59,792 bases of DNA from Bacillus solimangrovi (lineage in GTDB: Bacteria; Bacillota; Bacilli; Bacillales; Bacillaceae_N): NCBI RefSeq assembly GCF_001742425.1, contig NZ_MJEH01000002.1:1-59792 (forward strand), given 5' to 3'. The position numbers and the translations under genes were made by a program. Numbering within the stretch: the stretch's first letter is position 1; every line of letters starts with the position of its first letter. A model generated the notes under the pieces. It saw only the letters and a list, made by a program, of their open reading frames with translations. It ran no database searches and had not been told where the DNA came from. Below, one piece after another: positions 26,632 to 36,350 of the stretch.

Positions 26632-27990
26632 GTGTTTAAGAAGGTTTTAATTGCAAATAGAGGTGAAATTGCAGCCCGTGTCATACGAACTTGTAAACAG
26701 TTAAACATTCAAACTGTTGCTATTTATTCTGAAGCAGATGCTGATGCTCCACATGTAAGGATGGCTGATGAAGCTGTACTTATCGGTAAACCTCGTGTAA
26801 ATGAAAGTTATATGCAAATGGATAAAGTAATTGAGACCGCTAAGGAAACTGGAGCTGAAGCAATCCATCCAGGTTATGGGTTGTTGAGTGAAAACATCGA
26901 ATTCGCAAAAAAATGTGAGGCTGCTGGTATCGTTTTTATCGGTCCATCTACTGAAGCCATTGGCATGATGGGGAGCAAGATCGAAGCGAGAAAAGCAATG
27001 GATAAAGCAGGTGTTCCAATTGTTCCTGGAATTGCTGAACCAGTTAAAGATTCAGTTGATGCAATCAAAATAGCAAATGAAATGGGATATCCAGTTATGT
27101 TAAAAGCTTCCTCTGGTGGAGGAGGAATTGGAATGCAGATTGTTCGTAATGATGCAGAGTTAGAGAAGAGCTTTGAAGGCAATCAAAAACGAGCAACGAT
27201 GTTCTTCGGAGACGGAGCTATGTATTTAGAAAAATATATCGCTAATCCTCGTCATATTGAAATTCAAATTCTTGCTGATAAGTCAGGAAATACAATTTAT
27301 TTATTTGAACGAGAATGTTCCATTCAGCGCCGTCATCAAAAAGTAATCGAGGAAGCTCCTTCATCTTTCTTGGATGAAGAAACACGAAAGAAAATGGGTG
27401 AAGCAGCCGTTAAAGCTGCCAAAGCGATTAATTATGAAAACGCAGGTACGATTGAATTTCTTGTAGATGAACAGAAAAACTTCTATTTCTTAGAGATGAA
27501 CACTCGATTACAAGTTGAACATCCGATTACAGAAGAAATTACAGGAATTGATCTCGTTGAAGCTCAGTTGAACATAGCAGCAGGAGAGTCACTTCAATGG
27601 AAACAAGAAGACTTACAGATTCTTAATCACTCAATTGAAGCACGTATTTATGCAGAAGATCCGAAGACATTCTATCCGTCACCAGGTAAAATCACAGCAC
27701 TACAATTACCTGAAGGACCACATATTCGTCATGAACTAGCTGTACATAGTCAATCACAAGTAACACCTTTTTATGATCCGATGATTGCAAAACTTATTGT
27801 AACAGCTCAAACAAGAACTGAAGCAATCGAACAAATGATTAAAGTATTGAATGACTATCATGTAGCAGGCATTAAGACGAATATTCCAATGCTCAAAGAT
27901 GTTGTTTCACATGAAAAGTTTATTGAAGGAGAAACGACAACAAATTTTGTTGATAAATACTATTTAAATACACCTAATTTGCAGAAATAG
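26632..27990 (+). CDS. yngHA: Biotin carboxylase subunit (YngHA-like, methylcrotonyl-CoA carboxylase type)
   Basis: This 452-residue ATP-grasp enzyme carboxylates biotin with bicarbonate and ATP. It has the N-terminal KKVLIANRGEIAARVIRT, the glycine-rich lid GGGGIGM at 162-168, ERECSIQRRHQKVIEEAPS, and the catalytic stretch EMNTRLQVEHPITEEITGID. It starts at GTG after AAGGAGGAGG. The length is that of a free-standing subunit; biotin is carried by the separate small protein encoded 14 bases downstream. Placement with the carboxyltransferase and HMG-CoA lyase genes indicates 3-methylcrotonyl-CoA as the acceptor rather than acetyl-CoA, but this is inferred from context. Confidence 0.93.
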   Translation: MFKKVLIANRGEIAARVIRTCKQLNIQTVAIYSEADADAPHVRMADEAVLIGKPRVNESYMQMDKVIETAKETGAEAIHPGYGLLSENIEFAKKCEAAGIVFIGPSTEAIGMMGSKIEARKAMDKAGVPIVPGIAEPVKDSVDAIKIANEMGYPVMLKASSGGGGIGMQIVRNDAELEKSFEGNQKRATMFFGDGAMYLEKYIANPRHIEIQILADKSGNTIYLFERECSIQRRHQKVIEEAPSSFLDEETRKKMGEAAVKAAKAINYENAGTIEFLVDEQKNFYFLEMNTRLQVEHPITEEITGIDLVEAQLNIAAGESLQWKQEDLQILNHSIEARIYAEDPKTFYPSPGKITALQLPEGPHIRHELAVHSQSQVTPFYDPMIAKLIVTAQTRTEAIEQMIKVLNDYHVAGIKTNIPMLKDVVSHEKFIEGETTTNFVDKYYLNTPNLQK

Positions 27991-28004
27991 AGGAGGAAAA
28001 GGAA

Positions 28005-28217
28005 ATGGCAGTATTAAATTCTAATATGGCAGGTAATGTATGGAAAATTGTGGTGAGTGTAGGTGATGAAGTAACTGAGGGACAGGATATTGTCATTCTA
28101 GAGTCTATGAAAATGGAAATTCCTATTGCTGCTGAGACAAATGGAACAGTAATAGAGTTAAAGGTTAATGAAGGTGACTTCGTCAATGAAGGTGACCCAA
28201 TTGCAATAATTGAATAA
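28005..28217 (+). CDS. yngHB: Biotinyl carrier protein (YngHB-like)
   Basis: This 70-residue protein is one biotin/lipoyl attachment domain. The biotinylation site is Lys36 in ESMKMEIP, flanked by the usual hairpin segments (GDEVTEGQ and NEGDFVNEGDPI). It starts at ATG after AGAGGAGGAAA, 14 bases after the biotin carboxylase gene. It shuttles carboxybiotin between that enzyme and the carboxyltransferase at the end of the operon. Confidence 0.93.
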   Translation: MAVLNSNMAGNVWKIVVSVGDEVTEGQDIVILESMKMEIPIAAETNGTVIELKVNEGDFVNEGDPIAIIE

Positions 28218-28230
28218 TGGGAGGTATTCG

Positions 28231-29139
28231 ATGAATCTACCAAACTCAGTTACGATAAAGGAAGTTGGTCCAAGAGATGGATTGCAAAATGAAAAGGTAT
28301 TCATTGATACACAAGACAAAATCGATTGGGTTAATCAACTTTCAGAAACTGGACTTTCATATATCGAAGTCACCTCCTTTGTGCATCCAAAGTGGATTCC
28401 ACAGTTAAAGGATGCAGTTCATGTTTTAAAGCAAATTAAACGAAAAAAAACCATTACTTATGCTGCACTCGTACCTAACATGAAAGGCTTAGAACGGGCT
28501 TTAGAAACTGATGTTGACGAATGTTCTGTATTCATGTCAGCAAGTGAGTCTCATAATATGAAGAACATTAACAAAACGATCGATGGAACGTTTCCTGTCT
28601 TGAATGAAGTTGTAGCAGCATCACTTAAAGAAAACAAAACTGTTAGAGGTTATGTATCGACAGTGTTTGGATGCCCATATGAAGGTAATGTACCTATAGA
28701 TGCCGTTCTACATGTGTCTGAAAACCTCTTTGAAATGGGGATTAGTGAACTATCATTAGGTGATACGATCGGAGTAGCGAATCCAAGGCAAGTAGAACAA
28801 GTACTTGAAGAGGTTCTAAAACGCTTTCCATCTGACAAATTAGCCATGCATTTCCACAATACAAGGGGAACAGCGTTAGCAAATGTGCTTGCTTCGTTAC
28901 AAATGGGGATTACGAAGTTTGATAGTTCACTAGGTGGTTTAGGGGGATGTCCTTATGCACCAGGGGCATCCGGTAACCTAGCTACAGATGACTTGATATA
29001 CATGCTTGAAGGAATGGGAATAACTACAGGAATTCAAGCAGATAAATTGTTAAAAGCTTCGCAATTTATCGAAGCAAAAATTAACAAACCGTTACCGAGT
29101 CATTCTCTACAAGTTCATCGAGCAACTTGTTATTCATAG
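28231..29139 (+). CDS. yngG: Hydroxymethylglutaryl-CoA lyase (YngG-like)
   Basis: The enzyme cleaves 3-hydroxy-3-methylglutaryl-CoA to acetoacetate and acetyl-CoA, the final step of leucine degradation. The 302-residue TIM-barrel protein shows EVGPRDGLQNE at 11-21 with the metal- and substrate-binding Arg15-Asp16, the HFHNTRGTA metal-ligand segment, and the catalytic cysteine loop GGLGGCPYAPGASGN. The ATG at 28231 is chosen because GGGAGGT lies 6 bases upstream. An upstream in-frame TTG at 28210 overlaps the biotinyl protein gene. Confidence 0.93.
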   Translation: MNLPNSVTIKEVGPRDGLQNEKVFIDTQDKIDWVNQLSETGLSYIEVTSFVHPKWIPQLKDAVHVLKQIKRKKTITYAALVPNMKGLERALETDVDECSVFMSASESHNMKNINKTIDGTFPVLNEVVAASLKENKTVRGYVSTVFGCPYEGNVPIDAVLHVSENLFEMGISELSLGDTIGVANPRQVEQVLEEVLKRFPSDKLAMHFHNTRGTALANVLASLQMGITKFDSSLGGLGGCPYAPGASGNLATDDLIYMLEGMGITTGIQADKLLKASQFIEAKINKPLPSHSLQVHRATCYS

Positions 29140-29160
29140 AAAGATAGAAAGGAGAAAGAA

Positions 29161-29943
29161 ATGGTACATACGGTACAAGTAGAAAAAAGTGATTCAGGTA
29201 TCATAACGATTACATTGAATCGTCCAGAATCTGCAAATGCATTCTCAAAAGACATGTTATTTAATTTACATGAAGTATTAACAGATATTAAGTTCGATAC
29301 ATCTATTCGTTGTGTCATTATAACTGGCGCTGGTGAAAGAATCTTTTGTGCTGGAGCGGATTTAAAAGAGCGTTCCAGAATGAGTGAAGTAGAAGTTAAA
29401 AAGACGGTCTCCCTCATCCGCCACACAATGGATGAACTAGAGTCATTGCCGATGCCTGTCATTGCCGCAATTAATGGTGCGGCATTTGGAGGTGGCCTTG
29501 AGCTTGCATTATCTTGTGATATTCGAATTGCTTCAGATAATGCAAAAGTTGGCTTAACAGAGACCTCACTTGCAATTATCCCTGGAGCGGGTGGAACACA
29601 GCGTTTAACAAGGTTAATCGGTAAAGGAAGAGCAAAAGAATTAATCTTTACTGCTGCTCGTTTAACAGCAAATGAAGCTGTTGAATATGGCATTATCGAA
29701 CATATAACTTCACAAGATGAGTTACTTAATAAAGCAAATGAGATTGCCGAAAAGATTAGTAATAATGGTCCTATAGCCGTTCGTCAAGCAAAGCTTGCAA
29801 TTAATCGGGGTTCAGAGGTTGACTTACAAACTGGGTTAAAGATTGAAGAAATGGCTTATGCAATTACCATTCCAACGAAAGACAGAATAGAAGGCCTACA
29901 AGCATTTAAAGAAAAACGAAAACCTAATTACAAAGGAGAATAG
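29161..29943 (+). CDS. yngF: Enoyl-CoA hydratase / methylglutaconyl-CoA hydratase (YngF-like)
   Basis: This 260-residue crotonase-fold enzyme is predicted to hydrate 3-methylglutaconyl-CoA to HMG-CoA. The oxyanion-hole segment FCAGADL lies near residue 64 and NGAAFGGGLELALSCD near 103. The catalytic glutamate region LTETSLAIIPGAGGTQRL resembles AUH-type hydratases. The start is ATG after AAAGGAGAAAG. Position between the HMG-CoA lyase and carboxyltransferase genes matches the pathway order. Crotonase members vary in reaction, so the substrate is from context. Confidence 0.9.
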   Translation: MVHTVQVEKSDSGIITITLNRPESANAFSKDMLFNLHEVLTDIKFDTSIRCVIITGAGERIFCAGADLKERSRMSEVEVKKTVSLIRHTMDELESLPMPVIAAINGAAFGGGLELALSCDIRIASDNAKVGLTETSLAIIPGAGGTQRLTRLIGKGRAKELIFTAARLTANEAVEYGIIEHITSQDELLNKANEIAEKISNNGPIAVRQAKLAINRGSEVDLQTGLKIEEMAYAITIPTKDRIEGLQAFKEKRKPNYKGE

Positions 29944-29978
29944 TCATAATGAGTACAAACATGAAGGAGGAGCAAAAG

Positions 29979-31508
29979 ATGTCGTTTGAAGCGAAGCTAC
30001 AAGAACGTATTGAGCAGATTGAAAAAGGCGGCGATGCTAAATATCATGAAAAGAATGCGGAAAAAGGGAAAATGTTTGTACGAGAGCGGCTAGAAAAGCT
30101 TTTCGATGAAGGTTTAGACATTGAAGATGCTTTCTTTGCAAATTGTATGGCAGATGGATTGCCTGCAGATGGCGTTGTAACAGGTATCGGTCAAATCAAC
30201 GGTCAAAAAGTATGTGTAATGGCGAATGATTCCACTGTAAAAGCGGGTTCATGGGGCGCTCGTACAGTAGAAAAAATTATTCGTATACAGGAAACTGCCG
30301 AGAAATTAGAATTGCCAATGCTTTATCTAGTAGATTCTGCTGGTGCAAGGATTACAGATCAAATCGAAATGTTCCCAGGTCGTCGTGGTGCAGGGCGTAT
30401 CTTTTACAATCAAGTCAAATTATCTGGAAGAGTGCCACAAGTTTGTTTATTATTTGGTCCTTCAGCAGCTGGAGGAGCTTATATACCAGCGTTCTGTGAC
30501 ATTGTTGTAATGGTCAATGGGAATGCATCTATGTATCTCGGTTCTCCACGAATGGCTGAAATGGTTATCGGTGAAAAGGTTACTCTTGATGAAATGGGTG
30601 GAGCAAAGATGCATTGCTCAATTTCAGGTTGTGGTGATGTCCTGACTGAATCAGAGGAAGAAGCAATTTCATTTGCTCGAAATTATCTATCTTATTTTCC
30701 ACAAAACTATCAGCATAATCCGCCAGTTGCTGAAGCATTGGAGCCAAAGGAATTCCCGAAATCAATCTCAGAAATCATTCCTGAAAATCAGAATGCACCA
30801 TTTAACATGCATGATTTAATTGAACGACTAGTTGATGAAGGATCCTTCTGTGAAGTTAAGAAATTGTTTGCTCAAGAGCTTATTACTGGTCTAGCTCGCA
30901 TTGATGGAAAATCAGTTGGTATTATTGCAAATCAGCCACGTATGAAAGGTGGCGTATTGTTCCATGATTCTGCTGATAAAGCAGCAAAATTTATTAATCT
31001 ATGCGATGCTTTTAATATTCCATTACTATTCCTTGCCGATATCCCAGGATTTATGATCGGAACTCGTGTTGAAAAAGCAGGTATTATCCGTCATGGTGCA
31101 AAAATGATTTCTGCAATGAGTGAAGCGACTGTTCCTAAAATCTCTGTTATTGTTCGTAAAGCATATGGTGCGGGTTTATATGCTATGGCAGGGCCTGCAT
31201 TTGAGCCAGATTGCTGTCTTGCACTACCTTCTGCTCAAATCGCAGTAATGGGCCCAGAAGCAGCTGTAAATGCTGTTTATGCAAATAAAATAGCTCAATT
31301 GCCAGAAGAAGAACGTCAATCGTTTATCGAGGAGAAACGGAAAGAATATCGAGAGGATATAGATATCTATCGTCTTGCATCAGAATTAATTGTTGATGGC
31401 ATCGTAGAGCCTAATAAGCTTCGTAGTGAATTAATTACTCGTTTTGATGCATATTCTAGTAAATATCAAGTATTTACTGAACGTAAACACGGCGTCTATC
31501 CAGTATAA
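29979..31508 (+). CDS. yngE: Acyl-CoA carboxylase carboxyltransferase subunit (YngE-like, MCC beta)
   Basis: This subunit transfers the carboxyl group from carboxybiotin to 3-methylcrotonyl-CoA. With the ATG at 29979 (AAGGAGG 8 bases upstream) it has 509 residues, close to B. subtilis YngE; an earlier ATG at 29949 has weaker support. Two crotonase-like halves are visible. The first has the SAGARITDQIEMFPGRRGAG and FGPSAAGGAYIPA oxyanion region. The second has FLADIPGFMIGTRVEKAGIIRHG and RKAYGAGLYAMAGPAFEPD, characteristic of the MCC/PCC beta family. It is the last gene of the operon and is followed by a hairpin. Confidence 0.93.
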   Translation: MSFEAKLQERIEQIEKGGDAKYHEKNAEKGKMFVRERLEKLFDEGLDIEDAFFANCMADGLPADGVVTGIGQINGQKVCVMANDSTVKAGSWGARTVEKIIRIQETAEKLELPMLYLVDSAGARITDQIEMFPGRRGAGRIFYNQVKLSGRVPQVCLLFGPSAAGGAYIPAFCDIVVMVNGNASMYLGSPRMAEMVIGEKVTLDEMGGAKMHCSISGCGDVLTESEEEAISFARNYLSYFPQNYQHNPPVAEALEPKEFPKSISEIIPENQNAPFNMHDLIERLVDEGSFCEVKKLFAQELITGLARIDGKSVGIIANQPRMKGGVLFHDSADKAAKFINLCDAFNIPLLFLADIPGFMIGTRVEKAGIIRHGAKMISAMSEATVPKISVIVRKAYGAGLYAMAGPAFEPDCCLALPSAQIAVMGPEAAVNAVYANKIAQLPEEERQSFIEEKRKEYREDIDIYRLASELIVDGIVEPNKLRSELITRFDAYSSKYQVFTERKHGVYPV

Positions 31509-31512
31509 CAAA

Positions 31513-31551
31513 CAGACATCCTCTGTATACTATAATGGCAGAGGATGTCTG
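31513..31551. terminator. Hairpin at the end of the leucine-degradation operon
   Basis: CAGACATCCTCTG (31513-31525) and CAGAGGATGTCTG (31539-31551) pair perfectly over 13 bases. No strong T-run follows on the plus strand; on the minus strand TTTGTTA follows. It separates two converging transcripts. Confidence 0.65.
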
Positions 31552-31564
31552 TAATAAATTAAAA

Positions 31565-32275
31565 TTAACTTTGATGATATGTCTTCTCCAAAGAAATTGA
31601 ACTCGTATCGAAAACATATTTTTGCACTTCGTAATCACCAGTGGCAAGCTCAACAAGATAAGGAGCTATATTTGCTGGGTCATCACCTTGAGCTTGTAAA
31701 TTGGTTTTCATTACTCCTGGATTAAAGACATAAGATTTTATTCCACTTTTATATTCTTCATCTTCTAAAGAATAAGTAAATGTTTCAATGGCAGCTTTAC
31801 TTGCGCTGTATGCTGCAAAGCCTGCTGCTCCTTCTTTAGCTAAACCTGATGTAATATTTATGATTCGTCCATTTTGTTGTTTCTGCATAATAGGTATACA
31901 TTCTCTCGTCATTAAGAACACACTTGTTACATTATTAGTAAATTGGTAACTCCAGGATTCTAATGGCATATCGATAATATCATGTTGCTCAAAAACAGCA
32001 GCGTTATTAATTAAAACATCAATCTGACCAAAACTCGTTTCTGTAACTTGAATAAGTCGCTTCACATCTTCCTCAACCGATACATCAGCTTCAATTGTTA
32101 ACATATTTTGTTGAAGGGAAGAAGGGAGTAAGTCTATAACCTTATCTAACTTCTGCTTTCTACGACCACAAATAACAACTTTGGCACCACGATTTGCAAA
32201 TGAAATAGCTGTTTCTTTACCAAGGCCACTGCCACCACCAGTAATAACAACAACTAAACTACTCAGGTCATTCAT
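31565..32275 (-). CDS. Short-chain dehydrogenase/reductase
   Basis: This 236-residue classical SDR has a Rossmann fold with the cofactor loop TGGGSGLG at 12-19, NNA at 90-92 and catalytic Ser143. The YSASK pair is Tyr156 and Lys160. CGRRK at the end of the second strand suggests NADP(H) preference. It starts at ATG after AGGAGGAATATT. It converges on the leucine operon and seems to be a single-gene unit. Substrate cannot be inferred. Confidence 0.88.
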   Translation of the reverse strand: MNDLSSLVVVITGGGSGLGKETAISFANRGAKVVICGRRKQKLDKVIDLLPSSLQQNMLTIEADVSVEEDVKRLIQVTETSFGQIDVLINNAAVFEQHDIIDMPLESWSYQFTNNVTSVFLMTRECIPIMQKQQNGRIINITSGLAKEGAAGFAAYSASKAAIETFTYSLEDEEYKSGIKSYVFNPGVMKTNLQAQGDDPANIAPYLVELATGDYEVQKYVFDTSSISLEKTYHQS

Positions 32276-32840
<565 letters not shown>

Positions 32841-33470
32841 TCATAAATATAGCTGCTGTTCTGAATTAATGTCATTCGGTCTTTTTATCGTCAATCTGTA
32901 AATATAATTGTTGCGAACGACTATCTTGACTTCGCTGATATTAGCACCTGATTTTTTAATGATTTCAATTAATTTAAAATACCTTGCTATGTTTTGTTCT
33001 TCTAAGTTTTTATAGTCGAAGCTCGATGTGTCCGATACATTTAGTATGAAAAAATCTTTTACAGAACTTCGTTTGAATGAAACATAGTTGTACTCTTTAT
33101 CTCTTTTTAGATTTAGTGAAGATATTTTATCGAGATAAGGTTCTAATTTTTTGTATTCAGCGAAAGATAATTCCGCGTATTCATAGCTATCTTCATCAAC
33201 AACAAACTTTCTTCCAAATAAATTCCCATCCACACGTATGTCAAAAACAAATTCCGGTTCTTTTTTTAAAGCGACTTTGTGAGTGGTATCTCCCATATTA
33301 CCGGTATGAACCTTTCCTCTATCAATAAGGACTACCTTTTCTCCATATTTTTCTAGTGTGTAATTATTTAACTGTTTAATTACGCTCGTTGAATAGAAAT
33401 AGTAGAAAGTAATTCCAACAAGTACGAGAGAAACTAAGCTAATTACTTTTAAAAATATCTTTAAATACAA
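32841..33470 (-). CDS. Membrane-anchored hypothetical protein, 209 residues
   Basis: I do not recognise this product. It has an N-terminal transmembrane segment (about 7-27) with a short cytoplasmic start, then a polar extracytoplasmic domain of about 180 residues rich in Lys, Glu and aromatic residues. There is no lipobox cysteine, so it is probably an anchored rather than lipid-modified protein. AGGTGC lies upstream of the ATG, a fair ribosome binding site. It is isolated on the minus strand between long gaps. Many Bacillus genomes encode single-pass proteins of this build with unknown role. Confidence 0.65.
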   Translation of the reverse strand: MYLKIFLKVISLVSLVLVGITFYYFYSTSVIKQLNNYTLEKYGEKVVLIDRGKVHTGNMGDTTHKVALKKEPEFVFDIRVDGNLFGRKFVVDEDSYEYAELSFAEYKKLEPYLDKISSLNLKRDKEYNYVSFKRSSVKDFFILNVSDTSSFDYKNLEEQNIARYFKLIEIIKKSGANISEVKIVVRNNYIYRLTIKRPNDINSEQQLYL

Positions 33471-33894
33471 TATCTATGCACCTTCTTCAAATAAGAATCT
33501 TTTAATATATCTTTCTTGTATTTGTATGGTGTTAAGAGAAACACCTTTTATTAGATTGTCTATAACCATCTAAATGCATCTACATAATAATGTTGTTTCA
33601 AATAGGAAAGCTGAAACCTCTTTGAATTCGAAATCAAATCTTAATTAAACCTTAGTAAAAAATGTGCATTTCTCAACAACTTTAATTGTAAAAATACCCC
33701 TCTTCATCCACCACAAACTCTCCTTGTATATGAACTCCCTGTCTGTTGAATTGAATGCACCTGATTTCAAATCTCTCACTAACTCCAGAATTTTACGCAA
33801 ATTAATACATCATTCACATTCATTTGATTTACTGTATAACTTAACTCATAAAATGGGGAAAATATCAGTAATAAGGGTTATGAGGTGAAGAATT
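33471..33894. other. Intergenic region upstream of the DUF421 gene
   Basis: About 420 A+T-rich bases. A 74-codon plus-strand frame at 33664-33888 has no ribosome binding site and no protein-like composition. I see no gene here. Confidence 0.5.
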
Positions 33895-34617
33895 GTGGAT
33901 GTTTTAATGGATTCAGTCAAAGTCCTAGGACGTATTATAACACTTCTTCCATTTATGTTACTATTAGGACTTTATATGGGAAAACGTTCAATAGGTGAGT
34001 TACCTGTGTTTGATTTTCTTGCAGTAATGGTGTTTGCGGCTGTAATTGGAGCCGACATTGCTAATCCAGAAATTAATCATATTCCTACAGTTGTAGCAAT
34101 GGTTGCCATTGCTATTATCCAAAAGGGGATAACATTTCTGAAAATAAAAAATCGTAAAATAGGTAAGATGCTTACACTTGAACCAACTATCGTTATTCAT
34201 AAGGGGAAATTATTAATGGAAAATATGAAAAAAATTCAATATTCAATTGATAATGTGTTACAAATGCTACGTGAGAAAGATGTCTTCTATGTGGAAGATG
34301 TGGAAATAGCTATTGTTGAAGCAAATGGAAAATTATCCGTAAAATTGATACCGATGAAGGAATTCGTTACAAGACAAGATCTTGGCATACATAAAATCGC
34401 TGAAGAATATGAAATTCCTGTCATTTTAGATGGGGAAATACAATTGGATTTATTAAAGAGACTGAACAAAGATGAAAACTGGTTAAGACATAAATTACTA
34501 GAAAAGAATATAGTAGACGTAACAACCGTATTTTACTGTTCTATATCTGGAAATGAAAAACTTCATATATCACTTAAAGAAAATCAACAATCAGAGTTGC
34601 CTCCAATTACTCATTAA
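33895..34617 (+). CDS. DUF421/YetF-family membrane protein
   Basis: The 240-residue product starts at GTG after GAGGTGA. It has three membrane segments in the first 85 residues, with the family segment LYMGKRSIGELPVFDFLAVM at about 27-46. The YetF (DUF421) cytoplasmic domain follows (about 95-215), including PTIVIHKGKL and LREKDVFYVEDVEIAIVEANGKLSV. Several Bacillus members are linked to spores or membranes, but no biochemical role is established. A short ORF follows on the same strand. Confidence 0.85.
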   Translation: MDVLMDSVKVLGRIITLLPFMLLLGLYMGKRSIGELPVFDFLAVMVFAAVIGADIANPEINHIPTVVAMVAIAIIQKGITFLKIKNRKIGKMLTLEPTIVIHKGKLLMENMKKIQYSIDNVLQMLREKDVFYVEDVEIAIVEANGKLSVKLIPMKEFVTRQDLGIHKIAEEYEIPVILDGEIQLDLLKRLNKDENWLRHKLLEKNIVDVTTVFYCSISGNEKLHISLKENQQSELPPITH

Positions 34618-34670
34618 TTTGTTATTGTCACTTATTTGTTAAAGAATGTATTTTGAAAGGAGTTAACAAG

Positions 34671-34772
34671 TTGGATAATAAAACCAAACTAATGAGTTCT
34701 TGCAAGGTACAACAAAGTGTTTTTGCTTTTCATAAGAAAATAGTAAAACACACAAAAATCGAAGCTAATTAG
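34671..34772 (+). CDS. Possible small protein, 33 residues
   Basis: A TTG-initiated frame begins MDNKTKLMSSCKVQQSVFAF and ends in a basic tail. GAAAGGAGT sits 8 bases upstream, a strong ribosome binding site that is the main support. Its last codons lie in the terminator stem shared with the converging channel gene. No family is recognised, and it may be a degraded end of a longer gene. Confidence 0.35.
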   Translation: MDNKTKLMSSCKVQQSVFAFHKKIVKHTKIEAN

Positions 34773-34789
34773 AATTGCTTCGATCTTTG
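34754..34789. terminator. Bidirectional terminator between DUF421 and MscS genes
   Basis: ATCGAAGC (34758-34765) and GCTTCGAT (34777-34784) form a perfect stem, with T-rich sequence on both outer sides (CTTTGT on plus, TTTTTGTG on minus). Confidence 0.7.
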
Positions 34790-35893
34790 TACGCCATTAT
34801 CATATTGTTGAGAGTCATTTTCGAAATAAAGGCTTTGACTAGGAAACGCAATTTGCACTCCTTCCTCTTCTAAAATTTCAATAATTCGTAAGTTGCAGTC
34901 TTGTTTTACATCTAACCACTTTTCCCAATTTGTCGTCTTTGTGAAGAAATATAAAAATATGTCTAAACTACTCTCGCTGAATTCATTAAATTTAACAAAG
35001 ATGGTTTCCTGATCGATCTCTTCATGCGTTTTAAGCATTTGTTCGATTTTGAATATCACTCTTTCTATTTTTGCTTTAGGGGTTCGATACTCTACTCCTA
35101 AGTTAAATGTAATTCTTCTCTTGCCCATCTTAGTCCAATTCGTTATTGCTTCGTTTGAGAGTTTTGAGTTAGGTATTGTAACTAGAGCTTGAGCAAATGT
35201 TCTAATAAGAGTACTGCGGAATGTGATGCCCTCTACCGTTCCCTCAACGCTTGGTGTTTGGATCCAATCACCTTTCTTGAAGGGCTTTTCGGTTATAATG
35301 ATTACTCCTCCGAAGATATTTTTTAATGCGTCTTGTGCTGCTAATGCAAACGCTAATCCCCCTATTCCTAAACCAGTAACTAAAACACTAATATTATAGT
35401 TCCACAAATCCGCTATAATAGTTACACCACACAATAGAATTAACGGTCGAGTAATTCGAGTTAAAAATGGTACTAATAGTTCGTCTATTGTTAATCCCAT
35501 TCTTTTCCCTATATCTACAATAAATGTTGAGTAGGAGTTAGTTAAGTTATAAATACCCCAAAATATTGTGACAATAATCATTGATTTAAAGACCTTATTA
35601 ATTAAATTTATTTGATTAGTTTCTAGAGGTAGATAGATACAAGCTAAATAAAGTCCAATAACGATAATAAACACTCTTAATGGCTTCTCATAAGAACGAA
35701 CAATATTATCATCTAAATTAGTCTTTGTTCTAGATGTCAGCTTTAACGATGCTTTGATAATACGTGTAGCAATTATTTTTCTAATTAACAAGAAAACTAA
35801 TAGGATAAGTAAAGCAATCGCGATATCGATATAAATATTTTTGTGTATGATAGATGAAAATATTTCATATATATTGAGAAGATAATCGTTCAT
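34769..35893 (-). CDS. MscS-family mechanosensitive ion channel (YhdY-like)
   Basis: This 374-residue small-conductance mechanosensitive channel releases solutes on hypo-osmotic shock. Membrane segments lie at about 21-40, 72-90, 104-122 and 150-180. The pore-lining TM3 is GLGIGGLAFALAAQDALKNI at about 174-193, followed by the beta-domain motif FGGVIIITEKPFKKGDWI. The C-terminal alpha/beta domain extends to about 355. AAAAGGAGTTC lies upstream of the ATG. The length resembles B. subtilis YhdY, as far as I recall. Confidence 0.9.
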   Translation of the reverse strand: MNDYLLNIYEIFSSIIHKNIYIDIAIALLILLVFLLIRKIIATRIIKASLKLTSRTKTNLDDNIVRSYEKPLRVFIIVIGLYLACIYLPLETNQINLINKVFKSMIIVTIFWGIYNLTNSYSTFIVDIGKRMGLTIDELLVPFLTRITRPLILLCGVTIIADLWNYNISVLVTGLGIGGLAFALAAQDALKNIFGGVIIITEKPFKKGDWIQTPSVEGTVEGITFRSTLIRTFAQALVTIPNSKLSNEAITNWTKMGKRRITFNLGVEYRTPKAKIERVIFKIEQMLKTHEEIDQETIFVKFNEFSESSLDIFLYFFTKTTNWEKWLDVKQDCNLRIIEILEEEGVQIAFPSQSLYFENDSQQYDNGVQRSKQF

Positions 35894-36164
35894 TCAAAAA
35901 GAACTCCTTTTGTATTTTTAAAAAATGTAGCCTATTATTATGGTTACGCTTTAAGTGATATTTTACTCTAAAATTACTGAATGAGTATATATTTATACTT
36001 GAATTCATAATGTTCGAGAATATAATCACAAATGATGAAACCTACAATTATTCCATTGAAATCGTTCAATAAGTTGTGTTTTATAAAACAAATTACCCTT
36101 TTCAGTACTTCATCTACTTCTTTCTCTTGTAAAACAATTATATTATTATTCTTTTCTACTCGTA

Positions 36165-36350
36165 TTATCTATCATCATCCTTCTTCCAATTATATGGTAT
36201 TTTAGACCATTCATAAAACAATAGAATCAAAAACGTTATAAAACTGATGGCTATATTTTCTATCCAATTTATTTTACTTTTAAAGATAAGCTGCCAAACG
36301 GTTAAAGTTAAAAAGTAACTTAAGGCAAACTTTATGCTTTTCTTAACCAA
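36165..36350 (-). CDS. Small membrane protein, 61 residues
   Basis: The frame starts at TTG with GGAG 8 bases upstream and encodes two membrane segments (about 8-22 and 29-46). A polar, charged tail ends in YNWKKDDDR. Composition is that of a genuine small integral membrane protein. No family is recognised. Confidence 0.6.
   Translation of the reverse strand: MVKKSIKFALSYFLTLTVWQLIFKSKINWIENIAISFITFLILLFYEWSKIPYNWKKDDDR

Noticed and set aside
33664-33888. 74-codon plus-strand frame in the gap before the DUF421 gene
   Set aside because: No ribosome binding site, no recognisable motif, and a composition typical of A+T-rich noncoding sequence.
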